Assembly: GCA_036278835.1 (NCBI GenBank)
Contig: DASUKH010000258.1
Location: 1-43,046 of the forward strand
DNA length: 43,046 bases
Reading direction: 5' to 3'
Source: DATARH01 sp036278835
Lineage (GTDB): Bacteria; Pseudomonadota; Alphaproteobacteria; ATCC43930; CGMCC-115725
The notes under the pieces were generated by a model. The model worked only from the letters and a program-made list of their open reading frames with translations, had not been told where the DNA came from and ran no database searches. This document shows, in pieces, positions 8,759 through 16,387 of this stretch. Every line of letters starts with the position of its first letter. The stretch's first letter is position 1. A program made the translations under genes and the position numbers.

Positions 8759-9063
8759 TCGGTGATCCCGGCAATCAGCTTCTATTCGGCGCCGCGAGCC
8801 TGTGGGAAGTAGCGATCAAGAGCAGCCGCGGCCGCAACGACTTTCGGATCGATGCGCGGCTGCTACGGCTCGGGCTGCTGAACAACGGCTACCATGAGTT
8901 GGAGATCACCGGCGAGCATGCCCTGGCGGTTGCCAACCTGCCGCCGCTGCATCGCGACCCGTTCGATCGCATGCTTGTCGCGCAAAGCGTCGTCGAAGGT
9001 ATCGTGTTGCTGACGAGCGATCCCCTGGTGGCGCGATACCCGGCTCCGGTGCAGCTTGTGTAA
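8677..9063 (+). pseudogene. VapC-like PIN-domain toxin lacking its start codon
   Basis: Read from 8677 this frame gives a 128-residue PIN-domain RNase-type toxin. The sequence is RLLLDTHLLLWAAG, then ASLWEVAIKSS (E44), DPFDRMLVAQS (D94, D97) and LLTSDPLVARY (D115). The acidic cluster and length are right for the family. The first codon is GCG. A single T in place of C at 8678 would make it GTG and also restore the antitoxin TGA, giving the usual 4-base GTGA overlap. The next possible starts are rare CTG codons at 8686 and 8689, and TTG at 8701. The TTG would remove catalytic D6, and CTG starts are unusual. The toxin is therefore probably silent, poorly translated, or affected by a base-call error. 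The downstream end is normal. Confidence 0.75.
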
Positions 9064-9078
9064 TCCTAACGATGCGCC

Positions 9079-9170
9079 ATCCCGTCCTCGGCGCCCCGGC
9101 ACAGGCCGGGACCCATCCCTCAACCGCCCGCGCGGTGGAACCATGGATACCGGCTCGCGTCGGTGTGACG
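9079..9170. repeat. Degenerate REP-like inverted pair
   Basis: GGCACAGGCCGGGACCCAT at the left and ATGGATACCGGCTCGCG at the right resemble the two outward units of the pair at 2743-2823, with more changes. It sits between the toxin stop and the hom stop (convergent genes). Confidence 0.5.
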
Positions 9171-9192
9171 GCGAAGCGTCAGGATTTATTGA

Positions 9193-10485
9193 CTAAAAAT
9201 CCTCGATGCGGATCATGCGGGGCGCCTCGAGCACCGATGGCAGGGCGGCGATGCGGCCGAGGGCGCGTCGCATCGCGTCTTCGACCGTGGCGTGCGTCGT
9301 CAGCACAACCGGCACCGCCTCGTCCGGCGCCCGGCCGCGCTGGATCATCGATTCCATCGAGACGCGCTCATCGCGCAGGGCGGCGGCGACATCGGCGATG
9401 ACCCCCGGCTGATCGACCACCATCAGCCGCACGTAATAGGCGCCCTGGTGACGCTCCATCGGCGCGCCGGGCATTGCCGCGAGGGCGGCGGCCGGCACCC
9501 CGAACGCCGCCACATGCCGCCCGGCGGCGATATCGACGAGGTCGGCGGCGACCGCCGAGGCGGTCGGCAACGCGCCGGCGCCGCGCCCTTCGAGGACAAC
9601 CCGGCCGACAAAATCGCCCTCGGCGACGACCGCGTTGAACACCCCCTCGACCGCCGCGATCGGCGTTCCACGCCGCACCATGCAGGGGTGGACGCGCTGC
9701 TCCAGCCCGTGCTCGGTCAATCGCGCAATACCGAGCAGCTTGATGCGGTAGCCGAGCTCCTCGGCGAATTCGATATCGAGCCGCGAGACGTGGCGGATGC
9801 CCTCGGCATAGACGCCGGCGAGATCGACCGGCCGGCCGAACGCGACGCTTGCCAGGATCGCCAGCTTGTGGGCGGCGTCGATGCCGTCGATATCGAACCC
9901 CGGGTCGGCCTCGGCATAACCGAGCTTTTGCGCCTCGGCGAGCACCTCGGCGAACTCGCGCCCGCTCTCGCGCATCGTCGTCAGGATGTAGTTCGAGGTG
10001 CCGTTAAGGATGCCGTAAAGCCGCGACACCAGGTTACCGGCGAGGCTCTCGCGCAACGTCTTAATAATCGGGATGCCGCCGGCCACCGCCGCCTCGAAGG
10101 CGAGCGCCGCCCCGGCCTCCTCGGCGCGCGCCGCGAGGCCGGTGCCGTGCTCGGCCAGCAGCGCCTTGTTGGCGGTGACGACGTGCTTGCCGTGCGCCAG
10201 CGCGGTTTCGACGACCTCAAGCGCGATCCCCTCGGCGCCGCCGATCAACTCGACGACGACGTCGATCTCGGGATCGGCGGCCATCGCGACAGGGTCGTCG
10301 TACCAGCGCGCCGCCGACAAATCGGCGCCGCGATCGCGCCGCCGGTCGCGCGCCGACACCGCCGCGACGACGATCCGCCGCCCGGCCCGCCGCGCCAACA
10401 GGTCCGCCTGTTTTTGCAGCAGCTGCACGGTGCCGCCGCCGACCGTGCCGAGCCCGGCGACGGCGATCTTCAGGGCTGGTTTCAT
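9193..10485 (-). CDS. hom: Homoserine dehydrogenase
   Basis: Hom reduces aspartate semialdehyde to homoserine with NAD(P)H in the aspartate branch leading to threonine and methionine. The 430-residue length fits the monofunctional enzyme with a C-terminal ACT domain. The nucleotide-binding glycine motif VAGLGTVGGGTVQLLQ is at the N-terminus. NGTSNYILTTM and GYAEADPGFDIDGIDAAHK, the catalytic region, lie mid-protein. An ACT domain begins near residue 350 (MVVDQPGVIADVAAALRDE), where threonine feedback usually acts. The ATG at 10485 overlaps the TGA of the upstream lipoprotein gene by 4 bases (ATGA), so translation is probably coupled. Finding a lipoprotein rather than an aminotransferase or threonine synthase partner is unusual. 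Confidence 0.95.
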   Translation of the reverse strand: MKPALKIAVAGLGTVGGGTVQLLQKQADLLARRAGRRIVVAAVSARDRRRDRGADLSAARWYDDPVAMAADPEIDVVVELIGGAEGIALEVVETALAHGKHVVTANKALLAEHGTGLAARAEEAGAALAFEAAVAGGIPIIKTLRESLAGNLVSRLYGILNGTSNYILTTMRESGREFAEVLAEAQKLGYAEADPGFDIDGIDAAHKLAILASVAFGRPVDLAGVYAEGIRHVSRLDIEFAEELGYRIKLLGIARLTEHGLEQRVHPCMVRRGTPIAAVEGVFNAVVAEGDFVGRVVLEGRGAGALPTASAVAADLVDIAAGRHVAAFGVPAAALAAMPGAPMERHQGAYYVRLMVVDQPGVIADVAAALRDERVSMESMIQRGRAPDEAVPVVLTTHATVEDAMRRALGRIAALPSVLEAPRMIRIEDF

Positions 10486-11528
10486 TTTGCCAATTCTATC
10501 TCAATCTTTCCGACGGCGCTGCCCGATTCATGTCCTACCGGCCGCGCCTCGGCGCTGATCTTATCGGCTGGAACGCCGGCATCGGCCAGCGCTTTCGCGA
10601 CGCCGCGCGCCCGGTCGAGCGCCGCCTGGTAGAGCGCGAGCGGGTCGCCGCCCGCCCCCGGCGGGGCGGCATAGGCGACCACCCGAACCGGCCCTGGTTT
10701 CTGCTTGTAGAGCGCCGCCACCTTGGCGATCTGCGCCCGCTCGGCGGCATCGGGCGCCGCGGCGCCCGGCGCGAGGTCGAGCCGGGCGACGACCGTCAGG
10801 ACCGGCGCGTTGGCCGCTCTCGCAGGCGGCGTTGCCGAAGCCAGAGCGGGCGGCGGGGGCGGCGGCGCGATTGGCGCCAGAACCGGTGGAGGCGGCGGCG
10901 GGGTGGGGGCGACGCTGGCGATCGCGGCCGCCGGGGCCGGCGGGGCGGCCGGGGCCGGTGCCGCCGGCAAGACCGGGGGCGGCGGCGCCAGCCGCGCTGT
11001 CTCCGGCTGCGGCAGCACTGCGATCTGCGGCATTTGCAAGGTCGCATCCTGCGGCGGCGCGATGGGGCCGCGGCGCACCGCTTCATTCGCTGCGACGGCG
11101 CCCTGCGGCGAAAGCGGCGCCGCGCCGCGGCCCGCTGCGGTGGTGCCGACGGCAGCGGAGGCGCCGGAAGCGCTCGACACGGTGGTGCCGACGCCAGCGG
11201 AGGTGCCGGAAGGGGCCGCCGCGGGCGCCGCGCTTGCCGCCGTCTTGTCGCGTGCCGCGATCAGGTTTTCCGCCAATTTGCGCCGCTCGGCGGCGGTCGT
11301 CGCGGTGGTCGGCGGCGACGGAACGCTCGCAAGGTTCGGATAGGGTTCGGCATAAGCCGGCGCCATGTTGTGGGCGAACGGCGAGGTCACCGGGTTGGGA
11401 TCGTTTTTCGCAACCCCGCTCAGCTCGCGATAGGTCTCGATCGGGCTGCAGGCTGCGAGGGCAGCAGCGAGCACCACCAGCCCGGCGAGCGCGGCGATCC
11501 GTGCGCTCGGAAATGCCATCGGCGACAT
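10482..11528 (-). CDS. Pro/Ala-rich lipoprotein with C-terminal OmpA-like domain
   Basis: The 348-residue protein starts with a lipoprotein signal (SARIAALAGLVVLAAALAAC) ending in an LAAC lipobox, so the mature protein should be lipid-anchored in the envelope. Residues about 95-240 form a low-complexity Ala/Pro linker with runs such as PPPPPP. The last 100 residues resemble an OmpA/MotB-type peptidoglycan-binding fold: VLTVVARLDLAPGAA, VRVVAYAAPPG, then ALDRARGVAKALADAGVPA. ATG 11528 is used, although ATG 11519 is also possible, and both precede the signal. The stop overlaps the hom start. The linker could span the periplasm to the cell wall. No specific function is recognised, and the linker's composition limits homology inference. 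Confidence 0.78.
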   Translation of the reverse strand: MSPMAFPSARIAALAGLVVLAAALAACSPIETYRELSGVAKNDPNPVTSPFAHNMAPAYAEPYPNLASVPSPPTTATTAAERRKLAENLIAARDKTAASAAPAAAPSGTSAGVGTTVSSASGASAAVGTTAAGRGAAPLSPQGAVAANEAVRRGPIAPPQDATLQMPQIAVLPQPETARLAPPPPVLPAAPAPAAPPAPAAAIASVAPTPPPPPPVLAPIAPPPPPPALASATPPARAANAPVLTVVARLDLAPGAAAPDAAERAQIAKVAALYKQKPGPVRVVAYAAPPGAGGDPLALYQAALDRARGVAKALADAGVPADKISAEARPVGHESGSAVGKIEIELAK

Positions 11529-11693
11529 GACCCCTGTGCCGGCCCGCCGGGATCCGCCCGGCCGGGAAAAATGTTACGCGCGCTGTGTATTACATCCCCG
11601 GTACCCGGGTCCATCGGCAGCGCTTTGCGAATCAGCCTCGCATCCGAGGTCGCCCAATAGAAGGGGCAACGATGCGGCGCGTCGGTCGAGGCT

Positions 11694-11744
11694 GGCGCGC
11701 GGCCCGGCGGCGCGAAGCCGCTTGGCCGGGCCGCCTGCCGCGCC
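11694..11744 (+). promoter_or_regulatory. Strong GC-rich hairpin in the leader of the aminotransferase gene
   Basis: GGCGCG (11694-11699) pairs with CGCGCC (11739-11744). Inside it CGGCCCGGC (11700-11708) pairs with GCCGGGCCG (11725-11733), and a short GGC/GCC stem closes the loop. The structure ends 31 bases before the ATG at 11776. No U-run follows, so a terminator is unlikely; it may be a structured leader. Confidence 0.4.
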
Positions 11745-11775
11745 TACAACAGAAGAAGGCAACCGGAGCGCAGAG

Positions 11776-13158
11776 ATGCCCGACACGCTGACCACGAATT
11801 CGCCGATCATCGCCGCCTACCGCGCCGCGACGCCGGGTTCGGCGGCGCGGGCGGCGCGCGCCGCCGAGGCGTTCCCGAGCGGCATAACCCACGATGCGCG
11901 CTATATCGAGCCTTACGGCATCTACATCGACCATGCGAAGGGGCCGCGCAAATGGGACGTGGACGGCCGTTGCTATGTCGATTATTTCGGCGGGCACGGC
12001 GCGCTGCTGCTCGGGCATTGCCATCCCGAGGTGATGGCGGCGGTGCACGCGCAGCTCGACCGCGGCACCCATTACGGCGCCAGCCACGAACTCGAGATCG
12101 AATGGGCCGAGCGGGTCAAGGCGCTGATCCCGACCGCCGAGCGGGTCCGCTTCACCTCGTCCGGCACCGAGGCGACCTTGATGGCGGTGAGGCTCGCGCG
12201 CGCCTTTACCGGGCGGCCGAAGCTCATCCGCTTTAACCACCATTTCCACGGCTGGCACGACCACATGACCTCGGGCCACACCAGCCATTTCGACGGCACC
12301 CCGACCGCCGGCGTGCTCGACGCGGTCGCCGGTAACGTCCTGTTGTGCGACCAGAACGACGAAGCGGCGCTGGCGCGGCTTCTGGAGCAGCACAAAGGCG
12401 AGATTGCCGCGGCGATCATCGAGCCGACCGGCGCCAATGGCGGACGGTTGCCGATCGACCCGGATTTTCTGAAAGCGTTGCGCCGGCTGACCGCCGAACA
12501 CGGCGTCCTGTTGATCTTCGACGAGGTGGTCAACGGCTTCCGGGTGGCGCCGGGCGGCGCCCAGGAAGCCTACGGCATCCGCCCCGATCTCACGACCCTC
12601 GCCAAGATTCTCGCCGGCGGCCTGCCGGGCGGCGCGGTGGCCGGCCGCAAGGACATCCTCGACCTGCTCGATTTCAAGGCGACGAGCGGCGCCGGCCGTG
12701 AGAAGATCGCGCATCCCGGCACCTTCAACGCCAACCCGCTCTCCGCCGCCGCCGGCATCGCGTGCTTGCGCATCGTGCGCGACACCGACGCCTGCGCCCG
12801 CGCCAACCGCTTTGGCGAGGATTTGCGGCGGGCTCTCAACGAGGCGTTCGAGGAGGAGCGGGTGCCGTGGGCCGCCTACGGGACCTTCTCATCGCTCGAA
12901 CTGTTTCTCAACCCCGAGCGGATCGCGCTAACTCCGACCCGCTTCGACCCGCTGGCGCTGCCGTTGGCCAAGCTCAAGGGCGACCGCAACGCCGGTATCG
13001 TCCACAAATTGCGGCTCGCCTTGATGCTGCACGGAATCGATCTGAGCAGCCATCCGGGCGGCGTCATCTCGGCGACGCACGGCGAAGCGGAACTCGCCGA
13101 TACAGTGTCGGCGATGCGCAGCTCGGTGCGGATGTTGAAGGCCGAGGGCGAGCTGTAG
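11776..13158 (+). CDS. Class III aminotransferase, glutamate-1-semialdehyde aminomutase-like
   Basis: This 460-residue PLP enzyme has the fold-type I class III pattern. Examples are DVDGRCYVDYFGGHGALLLG, VRFTSSGTEATLMAVRLARA, the PLP-aspartate strand LLIFDEVVNGFRVAPGG, and the Schiff-base lysine region TLAKILAGGLPGGAVAG. The best family match is the HemL-like group. Alphaproteobacteria normally make 5-aminolevulinate through HemA (Shemin pathway), so a role in heme synthesis is not likely; an amino-group transfer or isomerisation on another substrate is more plausible. The start is ATG 11776, with GGAG 7 bases upstream, although the frame is open back to 11527. A long leader with a strong hairpin precedes it. 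The 244-aa gene follows after 26 bases. Confidence 0.86.
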   Translation: MPDTLTTNSPIIAAYRAATPGSAARAARAAEAFPSGITHDARYIEPYGIYIDHAKGPRKWDVDGRCYVDYFGGHGALLLGHCHPEVMAAVHAQLDRGTHYGASHELEIEWAERVKALIPTAERVRFTSSGTEATLMAVRLARAFTGRPKLIRFNHHFHGWHDHMTSGHTSHFDGTPTAGVLDAVAGNVLLCDQNDEAALARLLEQHKGEIAAAIIEPTGANGGRLPIDPDFLKALRRLTAEHGVLLIFDEVVNGFRVAPGGAQEAYGIRPDLTTLAKILAGGLPGGAVAGRKDILDLLDFKATSGAGREKIAHPGTFNANPLSAAAGIACLRIVRDTDACARANRFGEDLRRALNEAFEEERVPWAAYGTFSSLELFLNPERIALTPTRFDPLALPLAKLKGDRNAGIVHKLRLALMLHGIDLSSHPGGVISATHGEAELADTVSAMRSSVRMLKAEGEL

Positions 13159-13184
13159 CCGACGCACCAGAGACGGGAGGAGCG

Positions 13185-13919
13185 ATGGACCTCAACGCGC
13201 TTCGCGAAGCTGCGATCGAAGCCACCGCCCGTGCGCTCTATGAGAAAACCGGGTTCGTGCCGAGCGAAGAGAGCGACGAGTGGGAGGCGGAGTACCGGCG
13301 GCAATTCGCGCTATTGAAGGAACGGGCCGCGGTCGAACCGGCGGCGCCTTCCCGCCCGGCGTCGCCGACGGCAGGCCGCGGGTTGCCCGAGCTCTCCGGC
13401 ACCCCCGAGCAGCAGCGCTGGGCCGCCGCAATCCGTGACGAGCGGCTGGGCGAGATCGCGAACGAGCCGTTCCGCGCCTGGCTGGCGCGCGCCTGGACCC
13501 GCGCCAAGCTGTGGATCGATACGCGCGAGGTGCCGAGCGCGGTCCTGATGCAGCGGCTGATGCCGCAATTCGAGGACGGCCGCAAGCAAGCGGCGGCCGC
13601 GGCCCAGGCGCGCACCGCCGAGCGGCGACGCCGGCAGGAAGCGGAGGCCGCTTATCGCCGCCGCCTCGACGAGGCCGGCATCACCCCGGAAGGGCTGGTC
13701 GAGCTGGTCGATGCCAGCGAGCGCTTCGACCCGGCGCCGATCGCCGCCAAGCTCGCCGAGGTGGCGATCGAGGGCCGGCACCTGCGCATCTACGAGACGG
13801 CCGATCCCAATTTGCTGCTGGTCAAGGAGAAGAAGGGGCCGCTGGCCGTCCCGGATTACGCGATCGAGCGCGACGAGGGGCTGGTCGGCGATCTCAGGCT
13901 GTTCGCGCAGGCGCCGTAA
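13185..13919 (+). CDS. Uncharacterised 244-residue protein
   Basis: The ATG at 13185 has a GGGAGG ribosome binding site and lies 26 bases after the aminotransferase stop, so co-transcription is likely. Three parts are visible: an N-terminal helical stretch (about 1-45), a block at about 65-115 reading LPELSGTPEQQRWAAAIRDE and ending AWTRAKLWIDTRE, and a charged coiled-coil-like helix (GRKQAAAAAQARTAERRRRQ) leading to a mixed C-terminus. The block resembles a short TGS-x-KQ-x2-WA-x2-IR ... WID pattern I recall from many hypothetical proteins, with no agreed function. No signal peptide, membrane segment or catalytic motif is seen. I do not assign a function. Confidence 0.8.
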   Translation: MDLNALREAAIEATARALYEKTGFVPSEESDEWEAEYRRQFALLKERAAVEPAAPSRPASPTAGRGLPELSGTPEQQRWAAAIRDERLGEIANEPFRAWLARAWTRAKLWIDTREVPSAVLMQRLMPQFEDGRKQAAAAAQARTAERRRRQEAEAAYRRRLDEAGITPEGLVELVDASERFDPAPIAAKLAEVAIEGRHLRIYETADPNLLLVKEKKGPLAVPDYAIERDEGLVGDLRLFAQAP

Positions 13920-13939
13920 GCCCCTCCCCGGCCGTTACC

Positions 13940-14326
13940 TCAACGGCAGCCGCAATGGTGCCGCACGCGATGAGCAACGCGGTGCACCCGGTGATGCCGG
14001 TGGTGTACCCGGTGATACCCGTACCCGTAGCTGTAACGATAGCCATAGGAATAGGCCGGCGGCGGCGGCGCATAAACCGTACGGGTGACGTAGACCGGCG
14101 GCGGGGGCGGCGGCATGACGATCGGCGGCGGCAGAACCGCAATCCGCCGCCGCACCACTATCGGCGGCGGAGGCGGAGGCGGTAATCGGAGCGGCAGCGG
14201 AGGCGCGAATACCGGAAAGCCGACGCCGATGAAAAACGCCTGGGCCGGCGGCGCCGCCACCAGTTCGACCGCGCCGACCGCGACAAACGCCGCACCGGCC
14301 GCCAGCAGTCTCATGGTCCGCTTCAT
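13940..14326 (-). CDS. Secreted Pro- and His-rich small protein
   Basis: This 128-residue protein has a clear signal peptide (RLLAAGAAFVAVGAVELVAA ... PPAQA, cleavage near residue 30). A proline-rich mature part follows, with LPPPPPPP and MPPPPPPVYV runs, then a Tyr/Gly segment (YSYGYRYSYGYGYH). The C-terminus carries about ten histidines alternating with Arg and Val (HRVHHRHHRVHRVAHRVRHH). It should be periplasmic or outer-surface. The His-rich tail could bind metals or acidic polymers; this is inference. The ATG at 14326 has GGGGAG 8 bases upstream, and a perfect EcfG-type promoter lies 39 bases upstream, which argues the gene is real despite low complexity. It is convergent with the 244-aa gene (20 bases apart) and divergent from the 538-aa gene. 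Confidence 0.75.
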   Translation of the reverse strand: MKRTMRLLAAGAAFVAVGAVELVAAPPAQAFFIGVGFPVFAPPLPLRLPPPPPPPIVVRRRIAVLPPPIVMPPPPPPVYVTRTVYAPPPPAYSYGYRYSYGYGYHRVHHRHHRVHRVAHRVRHHCGCR

Positions 14327-14365
14327 CGATCATTCTCCCCTTGCGTCAACCTGCGGGCAAACGAC

Positions 14366-14391
14366 AACGGCCGCACCCCCGGTACTGTTCC
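14366..14391 (-). promoter_or_regulatory. EcfG-type promoter of the Pro/His-rich protein gene
   Basis: On the minus strand GGAAC (14391-14387), 17 bases, then CGTT (14369-14366) match the alphaproteobacterial general stress sigma factor consensus GGAAC-N16/17-CGTT without mismatch. The -10 element ends 39 bases before the ATG at 14326, a natural distance. Confidence 0.7.
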
Positions 14392-14490
14392 GCGCCCCGC
14401 AACCCGATTATGCCGCGCCCGACATTGCCGCGGTCGCCGCTTCGGGATTATTGTGAACGGCGTTCATGGGCGGAACAAGGAGGGCGAGGC

Positions 14491-16107
14491 ATGCCGAACG
14501 ACGTCGCGGGCGCGATCGCGAGCGCACCGAAGCCGGAGGCGCTGTACGGCCGGCTGGAAGACCGCATCCTGGCGCGCGACCAGAAGGGCGCGAGCGACGC
14601 GTATTACGAGCTGGTGCGGCAACGCCGCCCGGCCACCGAGATCATCGCCGAGACGGTCCGCATCCATGCGCCCTACACGCACGTGCCTTATCACGAGCGG
14701 ATTGACGACGGTTACGTCAATTTCGTCAACAACGACCATTGTCTGCTGTCGGCCCGCGCCGCCCTCAACCTGCAGCGGCTGGTGCCGCCGGATTGCGCCG
14801 CGCTGCCCTTGGCGCAGACGGTCTGGTACATCCCGACCGGGCTTGACATCTGGAACCAGAAAATCCTGAAGGCGCCGGGGCACTACGCGCGCGCCCCCGG
14901 CTGGTCGATGCCGCCCGGCCCGCCGCCGAAGCCGGAAATCGTGTGGCCCGACCAGGAGCCGCTCCTCCTCGACGGTTCGCTCGACGAGCGCCTCGACCAC
15001 TGGATGACCTTGGTGCATCGCGGTCAGGTCATCGAGGCCTACCGCGTCTTTCTCGGCATCATGGAAAATCCGGCCGACAGGCCAGCGGCACTGGCGCAAC
15101 TGTGCCATGCCGGGCTGATGGACGTGCAGGACCGCGCCCTCTACAATCGCTCCTACACGACCGGCCACAAGGCCTTCCGCGCCCGCGCCACGGTCGAGAT
15201 CGGCACCGCGCTCGGCTGGGACAACGCGCATCACGTGCTTTATGCCGGGGTGCCGGATATCGCGGTCGGGCCGCGCTGGTATTCGACCTACGAGATGACG
15301 TGCAACGTCATCAAAATCTTCCTCGAAAAACAGACCGTGTCGGCGATTCCCTATGGCGGCGCCTCGAAGGAGGAGCTGGCGATCCTCGCCAACAATAAGG
15401 AACCGCTATCGCGCGCCGAGGAGAAGGCGCTCGAAACCGCGATCATCCGCGAGCCGGAGCCGGGCTTCCTGGAACTCGTCTCGAAATATCTCGAAGCCGG
15501 GAAAAGCCCGCGCCGGATTCTGGACGCATTACAGGTCGCCGACGCACAGGTGATCCTCGAAACCCAGGGGGTCAACAACTTCTCGTTGCCGCAGCACTGC
15601 TTCGAATACATGAACACGATGGGCTGGTTCTTCGACAATTTCCAGCACAAGCATCAGGTCAAGCTGCTCTACCTCGCGGCCGCCTACCTCAACCGCGCCG
15701 CCTGGCATCAGAAGGGGATCGGCGATGCCGAACCGATCGCGGTGCGGGCCGCATCGGGCGCCGACAAGCTGAAGCCGGCGCAGCTGCTCGACCGCGTCGA
15801 TGACGCGGTGCTCGGGTTGAACGGGCCGGACAGCGTTGCCTGGACGCAGGCTTATATCGAAAGCGGCGCCGACCGGAAGCCGCTGGTCGAGCGTCTGGCG
15901 CTGCTCGCCTGCCGCATGGGCAACGACCCGCACAACCAGGAGATCGGTCAGGTCCTCCTTGAGGACTGGACGAAAAGCCGCAGCCCGGCGCGCGACCGGC
16001 TGCTGCTGGCCTGCGCCCACCACACTGCGACCCACCGCAAATACGGCAACCCGCTGGATTGCGCCCAGCGGTTCGGCGCGGCGATGGGGATCTCGCGGCT
16101 GCATTAA
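14491..16107 (+). CDS. Uncharacterised 538-residue protein with conserved-looking histidines
   Basis: The ATG at 14491 has an excellent AAGGAGGG ribosome binding site; the frame is open upstream but that part is unlike protein. The product looks soluble, mostly helical and cytoplasmic: no signal peptide or long hydrophobic segment is visible. Histidines cluster in motif-like places: H59, H64 and H68 (IHAPYTHVPYHERIDD), H83 (VNNDHCLL), H226 (YTTGHKAFRA), H247-H248 (GWDNAHHVLYAGVPDIAVG), and H369, H386 and H388 (LPQHCFEY, FQHKHQVKLLYLA). A helical metalloprotein or an oxidase-like fold of the questin-oxidase kind is conceivable, but I do not recognise the family. It has its own promoter region, divergent from the Pro/His-rich gene, and a hairpin follows its stop. 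Confidence 0.85.
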   Translation: MPNDVAGAIASAPKPEALYGRLEDRILARDQKGASDAYYELVRQRRPATEIIAETVRIHAPYTHVPYHERIDDGYVNFVNNDHCLLSARAALNLQRLVPPDCAALPLAQTVWYIPTGLDIWNQKILKAPGHYARAPGWSMPPGPPPKPEIVWPDQEPLLLDGSLDERLDHWMTLVHRGQVIEAYRVFLGIMENPADRPAALAQLCHAGLMDVQDRALYNRSYTTGHKAFRARATVEIGTALGWDNAHHVLYAGVPDIAVGPRWYSTYEMTCNVIKIFLEKQTVSAIPYGGASKEELAILANNKEPLSRAEEKALETAIIREPEPGFLELVSKYLEAGKSPRRILDALQVADAQVILETQGVNNFSLPQHCFEYMNTMGWFFDNFQHKHQVKLLYLAAAYLNRAAWHQKGIGDAEPIAVRAASGADKLKPAQLLDRVDDAVLGLNGPDSVAWTQAYIESGADRKPLVERLALLACRMGNDPHNQEIGQVLLEDWTKSRSPARDRLLLACAHHTATHRKYGNPLDCAQRFGAAMGISRLH

Positions 16108-16156
16108 GCCGATCGGCGCGCGGCGCCCGGGCGGTTATTCGGACTTACGCATCTGT

Positions 16157-16178
16157 CCTTTCCCCTGACGGGGAAGGG
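16157..16178 (+). terminator. Hairpin after the 538-aa gene
   Basis: CCTTTCCCC (16157-16165) pairs with GGGGAAGGG (16170-16178), with one G-U pair and a TGAC loop, 50 bases after the stop at 16107. Only a loose T-rich stretch follows (ATTTGTTT), so it is at best a weak intrinsic terminator. Confidence 0.45.
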
Positions 16179-16387
16179 ACCGAATTTGTTTGGACGAAGG
16201 CAACGATCGCCGTCAATGTGCCGCCGCGCCGCCACCAGCCTCCTATGGGGACAGGATCGTCGCGTCGTGCGACGGGTTTGCATCGATGGGCGATCCCGTC
16301 GGCCTCAGCCATAGTTGCAACGGCGCGATGGAAAGGCCTGATCGGCGTAGCGGTCCCGAGCTGCCCGACGAGGAAACCGGTTCCTGG

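Noticed and set aside
11776..13158. Calling the aminotransferase hemL
   Set aside because: Family resemblance alone; alphaproteobacterial heme synthesis normally uses HemA, and no glutamyl-tRNA reductase gene is in view.
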